Of a stretch of DNA of 64,000 bases, positions 1 to 10,031 are shown in pieces. The notes beneath the pieces are model-generated. The model was not told where the DNA came from. It did not search any database and saw only the letters and a program-made list of their open reading frames with translations. Every line of letters begins with the position of its first letter. Position 1 is the first letter of the stretch. Source of the stretch: Streptomyces sp. SW4 (GTDB lineage: Bacteria > Actinomycetota > Actinomycetes > Streptomycetales > Streptomycetaceae); assembly GCA_003248315.1 (NCBI GenBank), contig QKWM01000001.1:434001-498000 (forward strand), given 5' to 3'. The translations under genes were made by a program, and so were the position numbers.

Positions 1-1
1 A

Positions 2-757
2 CTGTGGTGGCACCTGGACGGCCCCGCCCGCGGCATCGACCCGGCGAGCGTGCCCGGCCTCGCCGACGACCTCGCCGGCTCCGCGCTCGACGTCCACCTC
101 GTCGAGATGCCCTCGGAGTTCGCCCCCTGCATGGCCGCGCTCGTCCACGACCCGCGCCTCGGCCTGTACGCCGCCGGCTTCGCCTGCAAGTACGACCCGG
201 CCGAGGCCGCCCGCAAGGCCGTCCTCGAAGCCGTCCACACCTGGGTCTTCACCCAGGGCCTGACCGGCCCCGACGGCTGGGTCTTCCAGGCCGTCGAGGC
301 CGGGCTGCTGGCGCGCGGGCTGTACCTGGAGCACCGGGCCGACGGCCGCTATCTCGACGTGTGCGGCGAGCAGTTCGAGCACGTACGGGACCTCGGCGCC
401 CACGTACAGGTGTGGCTGGACGAGCGGATGGCGCCCGAGGCCCGGCGGTTCACCGAGCCCGCGCTCGGCACCGTGCCCGTCGACGCGGTCGAACCCGGCA
501 GCCGGGAGCGGCTGCAGGACGCGCTGCGCGCGGGTGGCCACCGCGTCATGACCTTCGACCTCACCACCGAGGACGTGGCCGAGACCTCGCTGCGCGTCGC
601 CCGGGTCCTCGTCTCCGGGCTGCTGCCCAACGCCCCCGCCGCCTTCGGCTACTTCGGCTGCCCGCGCCTCGCCGAGGCCGCCGTCGTCCGCGACTGGCGC
701 ACCACCCCGCCGAGCGCGCCGGAGGACTTCACGCTGGCGCCCCCGCCGCACATGTGA
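2..757 (+). CDS. YcaO-type cyclodehydratase, C-terminal part (truncated by window edge)
   Basis: The frame is open from the first bases, so only the last 251 residues or so are present. Visible features are an alanine/glutamate-rich helix typical of the YcaO core (EAARKAVLEAVHTW), a late APAAFGYFGCPRL stretch and a proline-rich tail ending APPPHM. YcaO proteins use ATP to convert backbone amides, classically turning Cys/Ser/Thr into azolines, and many azoline-forming members end in a proline-rich PxPxP-like tail. The stop overlaps the GTG start of a SagB-type dehydrogenase, and a YcaO plus SagB pair is the hallmark of azole-containing RiPP loci. No precursor peptide gene is visible inside the window, so the product is unknown. 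A YcaO with another role, such as thioamidation, cannot be excluded without the N-terminus. Confidence 0.75.
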   Translation: MWWHLDGPARGIDPASVPGLADDLAGSALDVHLVEMPSEFAPCMAALVHDPRLGLYAAGFACKYDPAEAARKAVLEAVHTWVFTQGLTGPDGWVFQAVEAGLLARGLYLEHRADGRYLDVCGEQFEHVRDLGAHVQVWLDERMAPEARRFTEPALGTVPVDAVEPGSRERLQDALRAGGHRVMTFDLTTEDVAETSLRVARVLVSGLLPNAPAAFGYFGCPRLAEAAVVRDWRTTPPSAPEDFTLAPPPHM

Positions 758-1917
758 GGGCCGCCGTGGAAGACCTCCGCGAGGACCACCCCGTGGACCT
801 CGTCGCCGCCCTAGCCCGCGCCCGCTCCCCGGAGCGCCCCGGCCCCGACACACCCGCCGGGACGGCCGTCCGGCCCTGGCCGGGACCGCCGCGCCCGCTG
901 CCGTCGGCCCGCCCGGCGGACCTCGACCTGGACGCCCTGCTGCGGCTGTCCCTGGCGGCCTCCGACGCATCCGGACGCCTCAGGCCCGCCCCGTCCGCCG
1001 GCGCGCTGCACCCGGTCGACACCGCACTCGTCGTGGGCGCCGGCTGCTCCCTGCCGCCCGGCCGCTACGGCTACGACCCGCTGCGCCACCGCGTCCACCA
1101 CCTCGGCCCGCCCCCCGCCGAGGCACCGCCGGGCGTGACGGCCGAACTCACCGTCACCGCACGGCGCACCCGGTCCCACTACGGCCACCGGGCCTGGCCT
1201 CTGCTGCTGCTGGACACCGGGCACGCCGCCGCGGCGCTGTACCTGGCCGCCCGCGTCCTCGGCACGGGCGCGCCCGAGGCACGGCTGGACGGCCTCACCG
1301 GCACCCCCCTGGCCGCCGTCCGCGTCCCGCCGCCCGGCGAGCAGGGGCACCGGCGCCCGGCGGACGAGCCGGCGCGGGGGCCGTCCGGGCCCACACCCGC
1401 CCCGGCCGACCTCCTGGCGCGCCGCAGCGCCCCGCCGCCGCTGCCGGGCACCCCCTCCCACGAGGCGCTGCGGGCCGTCCTGGCCACCGCCGAACACGCG
1501 GCGGCCGGCGGCCCCTTGCGCTGGTCCGCCGCGGTCGGGCCGCCCGCACCGGGCCTCCTGGCCCTGGCACCCGGAGGCACGGCACTGCGCCGGTACGCGA
1601 CGGGGGAGGCCCGCCCGGCACTCGCGGCCTGGGCCGCGGGACAGGCCTGGATCGCGGACGCGGGAGCCGTCCTGCTCGCCCACGGCTGCCCCTCCGACGC
1701 CGACGCCGCACACATCCGCCGCGCCCACCTGCGGGCCGGCTTCGCCGTCCACCTGGCCCAGGTCACCGCCCTGCGCCACGGGCTGGCGGCCCGGCCCGTC
1801 GGCTCCTGGCAGCAGGCGGACCTCGGCGCCGCCCTCGGAGCCCCGCCGGGCCGGGACTGGATCGTCCACGCCCTGGCCCTCGGCACCCGTCACGCCGACG
1901 AGGAGAACCCCACGTGA
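754..1917 (+). CDS. SagB-type (nitroreductase-fold) azoline dehydrogenase
   Basis: The GTG start overlaps the YcaO stop (GTGA), which implies translational coupling. The 387-residue product has the SagB hallmark PSAGALHP near residue 81, an arginine-rich HYGHR segment near 140, and a second half-domain ending in a DWIVHALALGTRH-like strand. These features match two FMN-binding nitroreductase-like halves. SagB-family flavoenzymes oxidise azolines made by YcaO proteins to aromatic thiazoles or oxazoles. The reading frame is intact. The end overlaps the start of the ABC exporter genes, so modification and export are likely co-transcribed. Family assignment is good, but the substrate is unknown. 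Confidence 0.75.
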   Translation: MRAAVEDLREDHPVDLVAALARARSPERPGPDTPAGTAVRPWPGPPRPLPSARPADLDLDALLRLSLAASDASGRLRPAPSAGALHPVDTALVVGAGCSLPPGRYGYDPLRHRVHHLGPPPAEAPPGVTAELTVTARRTRSHYGHRAWPLLLLDTGHAAAALYLAARVLGTGAPEARLDGLTGTPLAAVRVPPPGEQGHRRPADEPARGPSGPTPAPADLLARRSAPPPLPGTPSHEALRAVLATAEHAAAGGPLRWSAAVGPPAPGLLALAPGGTALRRYATGEARPALAAWAAGQAWIADAGAVLLAHGCPSDADAAHIRRAHLRAGFAVHLAQVTALRHGLAARPVGSWQQADLGAALGAPPGRDWIVHALALGTRHADEENPT

Positions 1918-3652
1918 TCGTCCACCCGAGCTGCGCCGCGCCGCGCGGCGCGCACGGCGCCCCCTGCTGGCGGCCACGCTGCTGCAGGGCGCCGTCACCC
2001 TCACCCACCTGGCACAGGCCGTACTGCTGGCCCTCGCGCTCGCCGGCCTCGCCCGCGGCGACACCGGCCGACTCCCGTGGCTGCTGGCCGCGGTGCTCGC
2101 CGTCGTCGGCACCCGCGCCGGGCTCGCCGTGTGGCAGCGGCGCACCGCCACCCGCGCCGGCGCCCGCGTCCGCGTCGCCCTGCGGGACGAACTCCTCGCC
2201 CACCTGGGCCGGCTGGGACCCGCCCACCTCACCACCGCCCGGGCCGGAGCCGTCCGCACCACCCTGGTCGACGGCGTGGAGGGCGTCGACGCCTACGTCT
2301 CCCGCTATCTGCCCCAGCTCCTGATCACCCTCACCCTGCCGCTCCTCGTCCTGGCCGCCCTGGCCGCGGTCGAACCGCTCGCCCTCCTCGGCCTCGTCCC
2401 CGCCCTGCTCCTCGCCCTGGCCGGACCACGCGCCTGGGACCGGCTCCTCGCCGCCCGCGGCAAGGAGCACTGGGACACCTACGAAGGGCTGGGCGCCGAC
2501 TACCTGGAAGCGCTCCAGGGCATGCCCGCCCTGCGCGCCGCCGGCGCGGTCGCCCGCACCCGCGCACGCCTGGAGGAACGGTCCGCGGCACTGCACCGGG
2601 CGACCGTCGCCAAACTGCGGGTCTCCCTGGTCGACACCGCCATCACCGACCTGGCGGTCCAGGGCGGCACCGCCGCCGCCGTGCTCCTGGCGTGCTGGTC
2701 GGCCGTCACCGGTTCCACGACGGCGACCGGCACCTACCTGGTGCTGCTGCTGGCCTCGGAGGCCTTCCGGCCGGTCCGGGACCTGGCCCGCGAATGGCAC
2801 GCCGGCTACCTGGGGGCGTCGGCCGCCGACGGCCTCGCGGAGCTGCGCACCGCCCGGCCCGCCGTACCCGACACCGGAACGGCGCCCGCGCACCGACGGA
2901 CCCCGCCCGAACTGCGCTTCGAGGACGTCCGGTTCACCTACGGCGGTGCGGCGGCGCCCGCGGTCGACGGCGTCTCCTTCACCGCCCGGCCGGGACGGAC
3001 CACCGCGATCGTCGGCCCCTCCGGGGCCGGCAAGTCCACGCTGCTGGCCCTGCTCCTGCGCCACCACGACCCGCAGGAGGGCCGGATCACCCTCGGCGGG
3101 CGCCCCACGACCGAGTACGCCCTCGACGCGCTGCGGCAGAGCATCGCCGTCGTCTCGCAGGAGACGCACCTCTTCCACGCCAGCATCGCCGACAACCTGC
3201 GCCTGGCCCGCCCCGACGCCACCGACGAGGACCTGGTCCGCGCGGCGCGCGCCGCCGGTGTCCACGACGAGATCGCGGCCCTTCCCGACGGCTACGCCAC
3301 CGTCCTCGGCGAACGCGGCGCCACCCTCTCCGGCGGCCAGCGCCAGCGGCTCGCCCTCGCGCGGGCCCTGCTGTCCGACGCCCCCGTCCTCGTCCTCGAC
3401 GAGGCCACCAGCGCCGTCGACGAACGCCGCGAGGCGGACATCGTCCGCGAACTGCTGGACGCCGCCGGCGGCCGGACCGTCCTGGTCGTCGCCCACCGGC
3501 TGGCCGCCGTCCGCCACGCCGACCGCATCGTCGTCCTCGACCGCGGGAGGGTCGACGCCGTCGGCGAGCACGCCGGCCTGGCCGAGGCCGGCGGCGTCTA
3601 CACACGGCTCGTCGAGGCCGGCCACGCCCACCGAGGAGAACGCGCCGCATGA
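1914..3652 (+). CDS. ABC transporter, fused permease/ATPase (first of pair), N-terminal frame break
   Basis: This is a half-transporter of about 580 residues. Hydrophobic permease segments occupy the first 300 residues or so. The nucleotide-binding domain follows, with Walker A GPSGAGKST near residue 367, signature LSGGQ near 471, Walker B VLVLDEATS near 491 and an AHR H-loop. The GTG start overlaps the dehydrogenase stop but is out of frame with the body. Adding one C to the CCC run near 1926 joins them as VIVHPELRR. It overlaps the next ABC gene by ATGA, so the two probably form a heterodimer. Layout resembles CydD/CydC-type exporters, but the YcaO-SagB context points to export of, or immunity to, a peptide product. 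Confidence 0.8.
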
Positions 3653-5459
3653 GCACCACCACCGCTGCCGGCACCACCACCGGCGACACCGCCACCCCCG
3701 GCGACACCTCACCCGCCGCCCCCACCGCCCCGCCGACGCGGACACACCCGCGCGGGCGCGCTGCGCGCCCTCCTGCCCGCGCTCGCCGCACAACGCGCGA
3801 TGACGGCCCGCACCTGCGCCGCCGCCCTCCTCGAACAGGGCTCCCTGGTCGCGTTGCTGACCCTCGCCGCACACACCGTGGGCACCGCCGTCGTCGAGGG
3901 ACGCGCCCCCTCGGCGGCCACCGTCACCGCGCTCGTCGCCCTCGTCCTCGTACGCGCCCTGACGACCTGGCGGGAGATGGACCTCTCCCACGACCTGGCC
4001 TACCGGGTCCTGGCCGTCCTGCGGGTACGCGTCTTCGACGGACTCGCCCGCAGCGCGCCCGGCCGCATCGCCGGCCGGCGCAGCGGGGACCTCGCCGCGA
4101 CCGCCATGGCCGACGTGGAGGCACTGGAGTTCTTCTACGCCCACACCACCGCCCAACTCCTCGCGGCCGGGACGGTGTTCACCGGGGTTCCGTCGTCCTC
4201 GCCGTCGTCGAGCCGTGGCTGCTGGCGGCCGTGCTGCCGGTCGCGGCCCTGCTCGCCGCGGCGCCCTTCGCCGACGCCCGCGCCCGCGCCGCACGCGGCG
4301 CCCGCACCCGGGCCGCCCTGGCGAAGCTGTCGGCCGACACGGTAGAGGCCGTCGACGGGCTGCGCGACCTGCTCGCCTTCGGCGCTCTCCCGCGGCACCG
4401 ACGCGCGCTCGCGGAACGGGGACGGCGGCTCGGGCGGGCCCAGCGGGCCGAGGCCACCTGGGAGGCCGTCGCGGCCGCGGTCCGCGACCTGCTCATCGTG
4501 GCCGCGGTCCTCGGCGTGGTCGCGGCGGCGGCGCAGTCGGTGACCTCCGGACGGCTGCACGGCGCGTGGGCGCCGGCCGCGATGGCCCTGGCCCTGTCGG
4601 TCCTCGGCCCGGTCGCGGAATCGGCTCGCGCTCTCAGCCAGGCCGTGGCCCTGCGCGCGGCCGCCACCCGCGTCCGCGCCGCCGTCGACGCCCCCGCGCT
4701 CGCCCCGCCGCCCGCCGCGCCCCGCCCCCTGCCGCCGGGACCGCTCGGCGTCCGGCTGCACGGGCTGCGGTTCGACTACGGGGGCCGGCCGGTGCTGGAC
4801 GGCGTCGAGCTGACCGTCCCGCCGGGGCAGACCCTCGCCCTGGTCGGCGCCTCGGGCGCCGGCAAGTCGACCTGCGCCCACCTGCTGGCCCGGTTCTGGG
4901 ACCCGTCGGCCGGCGCGGTCCAGCTGCTGCCCGCCGACGGCGACCCGGTGGACGTACGGGAGGTGAGCGACGCGGAACTGCGGCGGGCCGTGGTGCTGGT
5001 GGGGCAGGAGACACCGCTCTTCCACGGCACCCTCGCCGAGAACCTGCGGCTGGCCGCGCCCGAGGCCGACGACCGGGCGCTCGCGGAAGCGGCCCGGCGG
5101 TGCGGCGTCGACCGGGTCGCCCCGCTGGACGCCCTAGTCGGCGAGCGCGGCGCCACGCTCTCCGGCGGCCAGCGCGCCCGCGTCGCCCTGGCCCGCGCAC
5201 TACTGGTCGGCCCGAGGGTCCTCGTCCTCGACGAGTCCACGGCCCACCTGGACAACACCGGCGACGCCGAACTCGCCGCCGCGCTGCGGGAGGAGGGCCG
5301 CACGACGATCCTCATCGCCCACCGCCCGGCCACGATCCGCCGCGCCGACCGCATCGCCGTTCTCGAGAAGGGCCGCATCGCGGAAGAGGGAACCTGGGAG
5401 GAACTCACGAGCCGCCCCGGCAGCGCGCTCAACCGCGTGCTCACCACCCCCACTCCTGA
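3649..5459 (+). CDS. ABC transporter, fused permease/ATPase (second of pair), frameshifted
   Basis: Partner of the upstream ABC gene, starting in an ATGA overlap. The permease region is followed by an ATPase with Walker A GASGAGKST near residue 400, LSGGQ near 503, Walker B VLVLDEST and an AHR switch. Four single-base breaks are needed, each in a C or G run: near 3720, 3752, 4182 and 5450. The last correction gives the natural end LTTPHS-stop at 5457-5459; uncorrected, the frame runs on into non-coding DNA. The N-terminal 35 residues or so are low-complexity Thr/Ala/Pro. It is probably a functional exporter subunit whose sequence is damaged by homopolymer under-calling. Substrate specificity is not visible. 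Confidence 0.75.
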
Positions 5460-5776
5460 ACAAAGAAAAGAGGCCGTTGAAACCCGTTGTCGACCCCCGA
5501 TTTTCGCAAGGAGGAATTTTTGCCGACGGGCTCCCCGGCAAGAGCGCCGTTGTACAGTGGGGCCCGCCCTTGACCTGCGCAAAGCCAGTATTTCTGGACC
5601 CCGGCGCCTGGGAGGGGCGCCGTCACTGGCACGGGTCATTGCGGAGCGCCGGCTACGCGCGGCGCACCCAGTCGTGGCGGCGCTGCGGGACGACGCGACG
5701 TGCCGCTTCCGTCGTTCGCCGCCACCCCCACACTTCGTGGCCGGTGACGGCTGCCGCCACCGAGCCTGTCCGTCCG
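5460..5776. other. Intergenic region after the RiPP-like locus, with a short leader-like ORF
   Basis: This 317-bp gap lies between the converging ABC operon and the FAD oxidoreductase gene. It is less GC-rich than its surroundings. A strong ribosome-binding site (AAGGAGGAA, 5508-5516) stands just before a TTG-initiated 17-codon ORF at 5520-5573 ending YSGARP-stop. The block 5551-5585 closely matches the leader of panD at 45321-45355. No longer gene is convincing here. Confidence 0.5.
5551..5585 (+). repeat. Copy 1 of a dispersed leader block (TGTACAGTG...CCGCCCTTGACCTGC..AAAGC)
   Basis: The block shares three exact segments with 45321-45355: TGTACAGTG (9 bp), CCGCCCTTGACCTGC (15 bp) and AAAGC (5 bp), at identical spacing. 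In both places the TGA inside CCCTTGACC ends a short ORF whose last residues are YSxxRP. One copy follows an ABC operon and the other precedes panD. Confidence 0.6.
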
Positions 5777-7577
5777 TCAGACAGGATGCCCCACTGAGCC
5801 ACCGAGCTTGGTCACGGTCTCCTTGAGCTCGTCGAGATGGTTCTCGAGGACTTGCGTTGGTGTGGCGTCGTGCTTGAGGCAGACCTTGGCGGCGGCTGCG
5901 GCGGCGATTGCATGCTGGCCGCCATTGCCCATGAACTTGGTGACCGATCCGGCGATATGGGTCACGCTGATGTGCTTCCCGGCCATCATCAGGTTGTCGA
6001 GGCCGGCTGAGTACAGGCAGCGGAACGGCACCTCGAAGGGGGTGTCGTCGCGGGTGTCCCACTTCCAGTCCGTAGCCGGAAGTCGTACGTTTCGTGGCCC
6101 GGGTAGTGGAGACAGAACGCGCCGGAGTTCCAGGCGACGGTGTCCTCGAACCTCTTGTGCCCACGTATGTCGTTCTCGGTCAGCACATAGGCACCCTTGT
6201 ACCTGCGGAACTCGCCTTGAGCCGGAACATGCGCGACCCAGTCGAGGGCCAGGTTCGCGTAGGTCTCAGGTTCGAGGGCCTTCACGTTCGAGAACGTTCC
6301 GTAGATCGCCCGCAGGAGGTGGTCACGGATGTGTTCGGCATCGGTGTAGGGGTCGAGGTCGTGACCGTACTCCCAGAAGTGGGTCAACGGCTTGAGCATG
6401 CGCCGGCGGATGCTCGGGTCGGGAACGCGGGCGGGTCCGGCCACAGGTCCCGGTGCGTTGTCGACGCCAGGGCGTTGGAGCTGTCCGCCGAGGTCGGCAT
6501 AGTTCTTGGCCACGTCGACAGCCCAAGGGACGTCAGGAAAGTCGATCGGCTGATCTGCTTCTCGGGTTCGGAAGAACAAGGTGTTGCCGTGATGGGACTC
6601 GATCCGTTCCTCTGGAGCGAGTGGCTCGTTGAACTCGGCCCGACTCTCATATCCGAACATCGTTTCGACGCCCGCCAGTAGGCCGAGGATCGCGGTCCCG
6701 GTGCAGTCGATGAACACCCCGCCGTGGAATCGGGTCTCGCGACCGGAGCGGGCGTCACGGGCGTCGACCGAGGCGATCCGGTCGCCCGTACGGGCCACGT
6801 CGAAGACCTGATGCTCGAGGAACACGGAAACCGTGGGTTCGGCGCGCAAGAGCTCGAGAGCGGCAAGATCGCCGTCGTTGGACCGTTCAGCGAGGGCCTT
6901 GACCAGAGGGCCGGTCTCGCCGCGCGGAGTCAGTCCGATCTCGACGCTCGCGTTGCCGCCCAGCACGGGCCGGTTCTGGATCAGGGCAACGGTCAGCCCC
7001 AGTCGAGCCGCGGCGAGCGCCCCGCAGCACCGGTGACACCTCCGCCGGCAACCACGACATCGAACATTCCGCCGTCAACCGGCTCCTCCGGAAGCCCACG
7101 AAGCCGACGCCGCCACGATCGAGCGCTCGCACCGGCACCGTTGGGTGGCACGGCGTCGCTGGTGGTCAGGTAGATGGCATCGCACCGGCCGTCGAACCCC
7201 GTCAGGTCGGTCAGGACGATCGTGGCCCGGCCTGCAGCCAGGTCGATCCGACCGGCGTCCTCCCAGCTCCAGTCCCGACCGTTCGCACCGAACTCGACCG
7301 GCAGCCGCTCGCCATTGATCGAGACGGTGAACCGGCCGGGGTGATGGGAGGGCACCCAGTCCTTGGCACGGACCCAGACGCGGTAGGTGCCGGCCGTCTC
7401 GACGTCGATCGTCGTGGTGGCGTCGGCGACGGGGACACCTAGACCGTGAGCGAGAAGGTACGGCGAACCCATCTCCACCTCGAACTGGGAGTCCAGTGTC
7501 CACCCACCGAAGTCGTCGAACTCTTCGGCCTCGACGAGGATGTGATGGTCAGGAGGCATGGTCTGTTTCTCTGTCAT
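5777..7577 (-). CDS. FAD-dependent oxidoreductase with N-terminal sugar-binding-like domain (frameshifted)
   Basis: This gene encodes about 600 residues after two corrections (a missing G near 7018 and a break near 6060). Residues 1-165 look like a beta-sandwich, carbohydrate-binding-like domain (YRVWVRAKDW, then a typical strand pattern). A dinucleotide-binding motif VVAGGGVTGA follows near 175, then LGGNASVEIGL and FIDCTG as in the FAD_oxidored family (PF12831). The C-terminus has AGKHISVTHIAGS, which fits the second FAD contact region. Such flavoenzymes often act on glycosides or polyols, but the substrate here is unknown. It is the last gene of the minus-strand catabolic operon. Its base composition is visibly lower in GC and its codon use less biased than its neighbours, suggesting separate acquisition. 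Confidence 0.7.
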
Positions 7578-7599
7578 GGGACTGTCCTTCGCGTGCGGA

Positions 7600-9160
7600 T
7601 CACGCCGTTGCTGTGCGGCCCAGTTCGCGTTTGAGGATCTTTCCGGTGGCGGTCATCGGCAGGGCGGGCACCAACTCGACGAGGCGCGGGTACTTGTAGG
7701 ACGCCATCTCCGCCTTCGCCCAGGCGACGAGCTGGTCGGGGTGAGGGAGGAACCGGGCTCGGGGACGACGTAGGCCTTGATCTCCTCGCCGTGGCTGTCG
7801 TGGGGTACGCCGACGACGGCGGCCAGGCTCACCTGCGGATGGGTCATCAGGACCTCTTCGACCTCCCGCGGGTAGACGTTGAAGCCGCCTCGGATGATGA
7901 GGTCCTTCGACCGGTCGACGATGTAGTAGAAGCCGTCCTCGTCGCGCCGGGCGAGGTCGCCGGTGCGCAGCCATCCGTCGCGCATGACCTCCGCGGTGGC
8001 CTCGGGCCGGCCGTAGTAGCCCTTCATCACGTTGTGGCCCTTGACGGCGATCTCGCCGACCCGGCCGCTCTCGGTCACCTCGGTCCAGTCGTCGTTGACG
8101 AGTTTCAGTTCGACGCCCCAGATCGGCACCCCGATCGATCCCGGGCGCGGGCCGAGGGCGGGGTCGCTGAACGTCGCGACGGGAGAGGTCTCCGACAGCC
8201 CGTAGCCCTCCATGACCGTGACCCCGAGGCGCTTTTCGACCCGGTGGGCGATCTCCCCGGGAGGGCGGCGCCTCCGGAGATGCCGATCCGCAGGTTGCGT
8301 GCGATGCGCTCGACGTCGACGTCGTCGCCGAGCGCGTTCAGCAGACCCCACCACATGGTGGGTACGCCGGCGAAGAACGTGATGGTCTCCCGGGCCATCA
8401 GGTCGACGACGGCCCGCGCGTCGAAGCGCGGTACGAGGTGGAGGGTGGCGGCCGTGGAGAAGCCCGCGTGCATCTGCACCGTGGCACCGAAGGTGTGGAA
8501 GAGAGGGAGGCAGACCAGATGGCTGTCGGAGGCCGGGGTGCTGCCGAACAGGCGGTTGCAGGCCAGCACGTTCATCATCGTGTTGGCGTGCGACAGCTCC
8601 GCGCCCTTGGCCTGTCCGGTGGTCCCGGAGGTGTAGAGGACGAGCGCGGTGTCGTCGGGCCCGGTCGGCACCGACGCGAACGTGGTGCCCTGACCGGCCA
8701 GGGCACCGGCGAGCGTCTCGGCGCCGTCGACCGGACCGGGAGCGGCCGGATCGGCGGTGATGACGAAGAAGTGCTCGACGCCGCCGGCCTGCCGGAAGCC
8801 GGCGAAGCCCTCGGCGCCCATGGGCAGTTCGGGGGTGCCCTCGAAGCAGAAGTACGCCTTCACCTCGGCGTCGTTCAGGTGGTAGGCGATCTCGCGGCCC
8901 TTGAGGAGGACGTTGAGCGGGACGACGGCCGCGCCGGTCTTGAGGATGCCGTAGTAGACGACCGGGAAGTACGGCAGGTTCGGGCAGCTGAGGGCCACCC
9001 GGTCACCGGGGCCGACGCCGCGTTCCACGAGCAGGTTCGCGACCTGGTTGGCCGCCGCGTCCACCTGACGGTAGGTCATGCGGGTGGGGCCCAGGACGAC
9101 GGCCTCGCGGTCGGGGTGGGTGCGGGCGGAGTCCTCGAGGAGGACCGACAGGTTCAGCAT
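7600..9160 (-). CDS. Acyl-CoA ligase, AMP-forming (frameshifted)
   Basis: ANL-superfamily ligase of about 520 residues. Visible motifs are the P-loop YTSGTTGQAKG near residue 175, GYGLSETSP, GWLRTGDL, DRSKDLIIRGGFNVYP and the C-terminal catalytic lysine motif MTATGKILKREL. It would activate a carboxylate to acyl-adenylate and then acyl-CoA. The start is ATG with an AGGAGG site; the preceding SDR gene ends 7 bases inside this gene. Two breaks are needed: a missing G in the GGGG run near 8265 and a missing C near 7745. Similarity to medium/long-chain fatty acid ligases is general. In this operon it probably feeds an acid to the acyl-CoA dehydrogenase encoded upstream. Confidence 0.8.
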
Positions 9161-10031
9161 GGTGACTCCTCCTGCGCCTCGCGGCGGGCTCGCCCGGCCG
9201 GGGACGGATCCCGGGGCGGGTCGACGAAGATGTCGTACTGGAGGTCCCCCGTGCCGCCGTACGGCGTCAGATCGGTGACTCCGGCGTCGCGGAGCACCTC
9301 GACGTCGAGGAAGGTGTTGCCGGTGCACTCGCCCGCGGGCCGCTGGAGGATGGTGACGGCGGCGTCGGCCACGATCTGGGGTGTGCGCGACCTCTCGAGC
9401 GCGGCCTCGCCGCCGAGGATGTTCTTCACCGCGTCGGTGGCGATGTAGGTCTCGGGCCACAGGCAGTTGGCTGCCACACCTTGGTCGGCGTACTCCGCCG
9501 CCCAGCCGAGGGTCAGCAGCGTCATGCCGTATTTGGCCATGGTGTACGCGGGATGGGCGCCGAGCCAGGCGGGGGAGAGGTTGAGGGGCGGGCTGAGCGA
9601 GAGGATGTGCGGGTCGGTCCCCTTGCGCAGGTGGGGAAGGGCCTTGCTGGTCAGCAGGTAGGTGCCGCGCAGCTGGATGTCGGCCATCAGGTCGAACCGC
9701 TTCATCGTCAGCGTGTCGGTGCCGTCGACGGCCAGCGCCGAGGCGTTGTTGACCACGATGTCGATGCCGCCGAACCGCTCAACGCCGCGTTCGACGGCCC
9801 GCTGCACCGAGGCCTCGTCGCGTACGTCCCGACGACGGCGAGCGCGCTGCCGCCGGCGGCCTCGATCTGCGCGGCGGCGGTGTGGATCGTGCCGGACAGC
9901 CGGGGGTCCGGGGTGTCGGTCTTGGCCAGCAGGATCACGTTGGCGCCGCGGCGGGCGGCGGCGACGGCGATCGCCAGGCCGATGCCGCGGCTGCCGCCCG
10001 ACATGAGCAGGGTGCGGCCGGTGAGGCTCAT
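9154..10031 (-). CDS. Short-chain dehydrogenase, HSDL2-like (one frame break)
   Basis: About 292 residues. Visible motifs are the cofactor motif SGGSRGIGLAIA near residue 11, NNAS, and the active-site YTMAK, followed by a long C-terminal extension (CLWPETYIATDAV, then TGNTFLDVEVL). This resembles the HSDL2/peroxisomal-like SDR group linked to fatty-acyl or hydroxyacyl metabolism. The start overlaps the acyl-CoA dehydrogenase stop by ATGA. One G is missing from a GGG run near 9829, where the corrected sequence reads VVGDVRDEAS. The operon context suggests oxidation of a 3-hydroxyacyl or secondary alcohol intermediate. The exact substrate is unknown. Confidence 0.75.

Noticed and set aside
1763-4294. 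Very long minus-strand open frame over the ABC genes
   Set aside because: It is Arg/Gly/Ala-rich, has no recognisable motif, and lies opposite clear ABC transporter domains. Such frames are expected in DNA of this GC content.
5477-5797. Plus-strand ORF after the ABC operon as a RiPP precursor
   Set aside because: Its second half overlaps the end of the FAD oxidoreductase gene, composition is unordered, and it lacks a leader/core pattern. The better-signalled TTG ORF at 5520 is in another frame.
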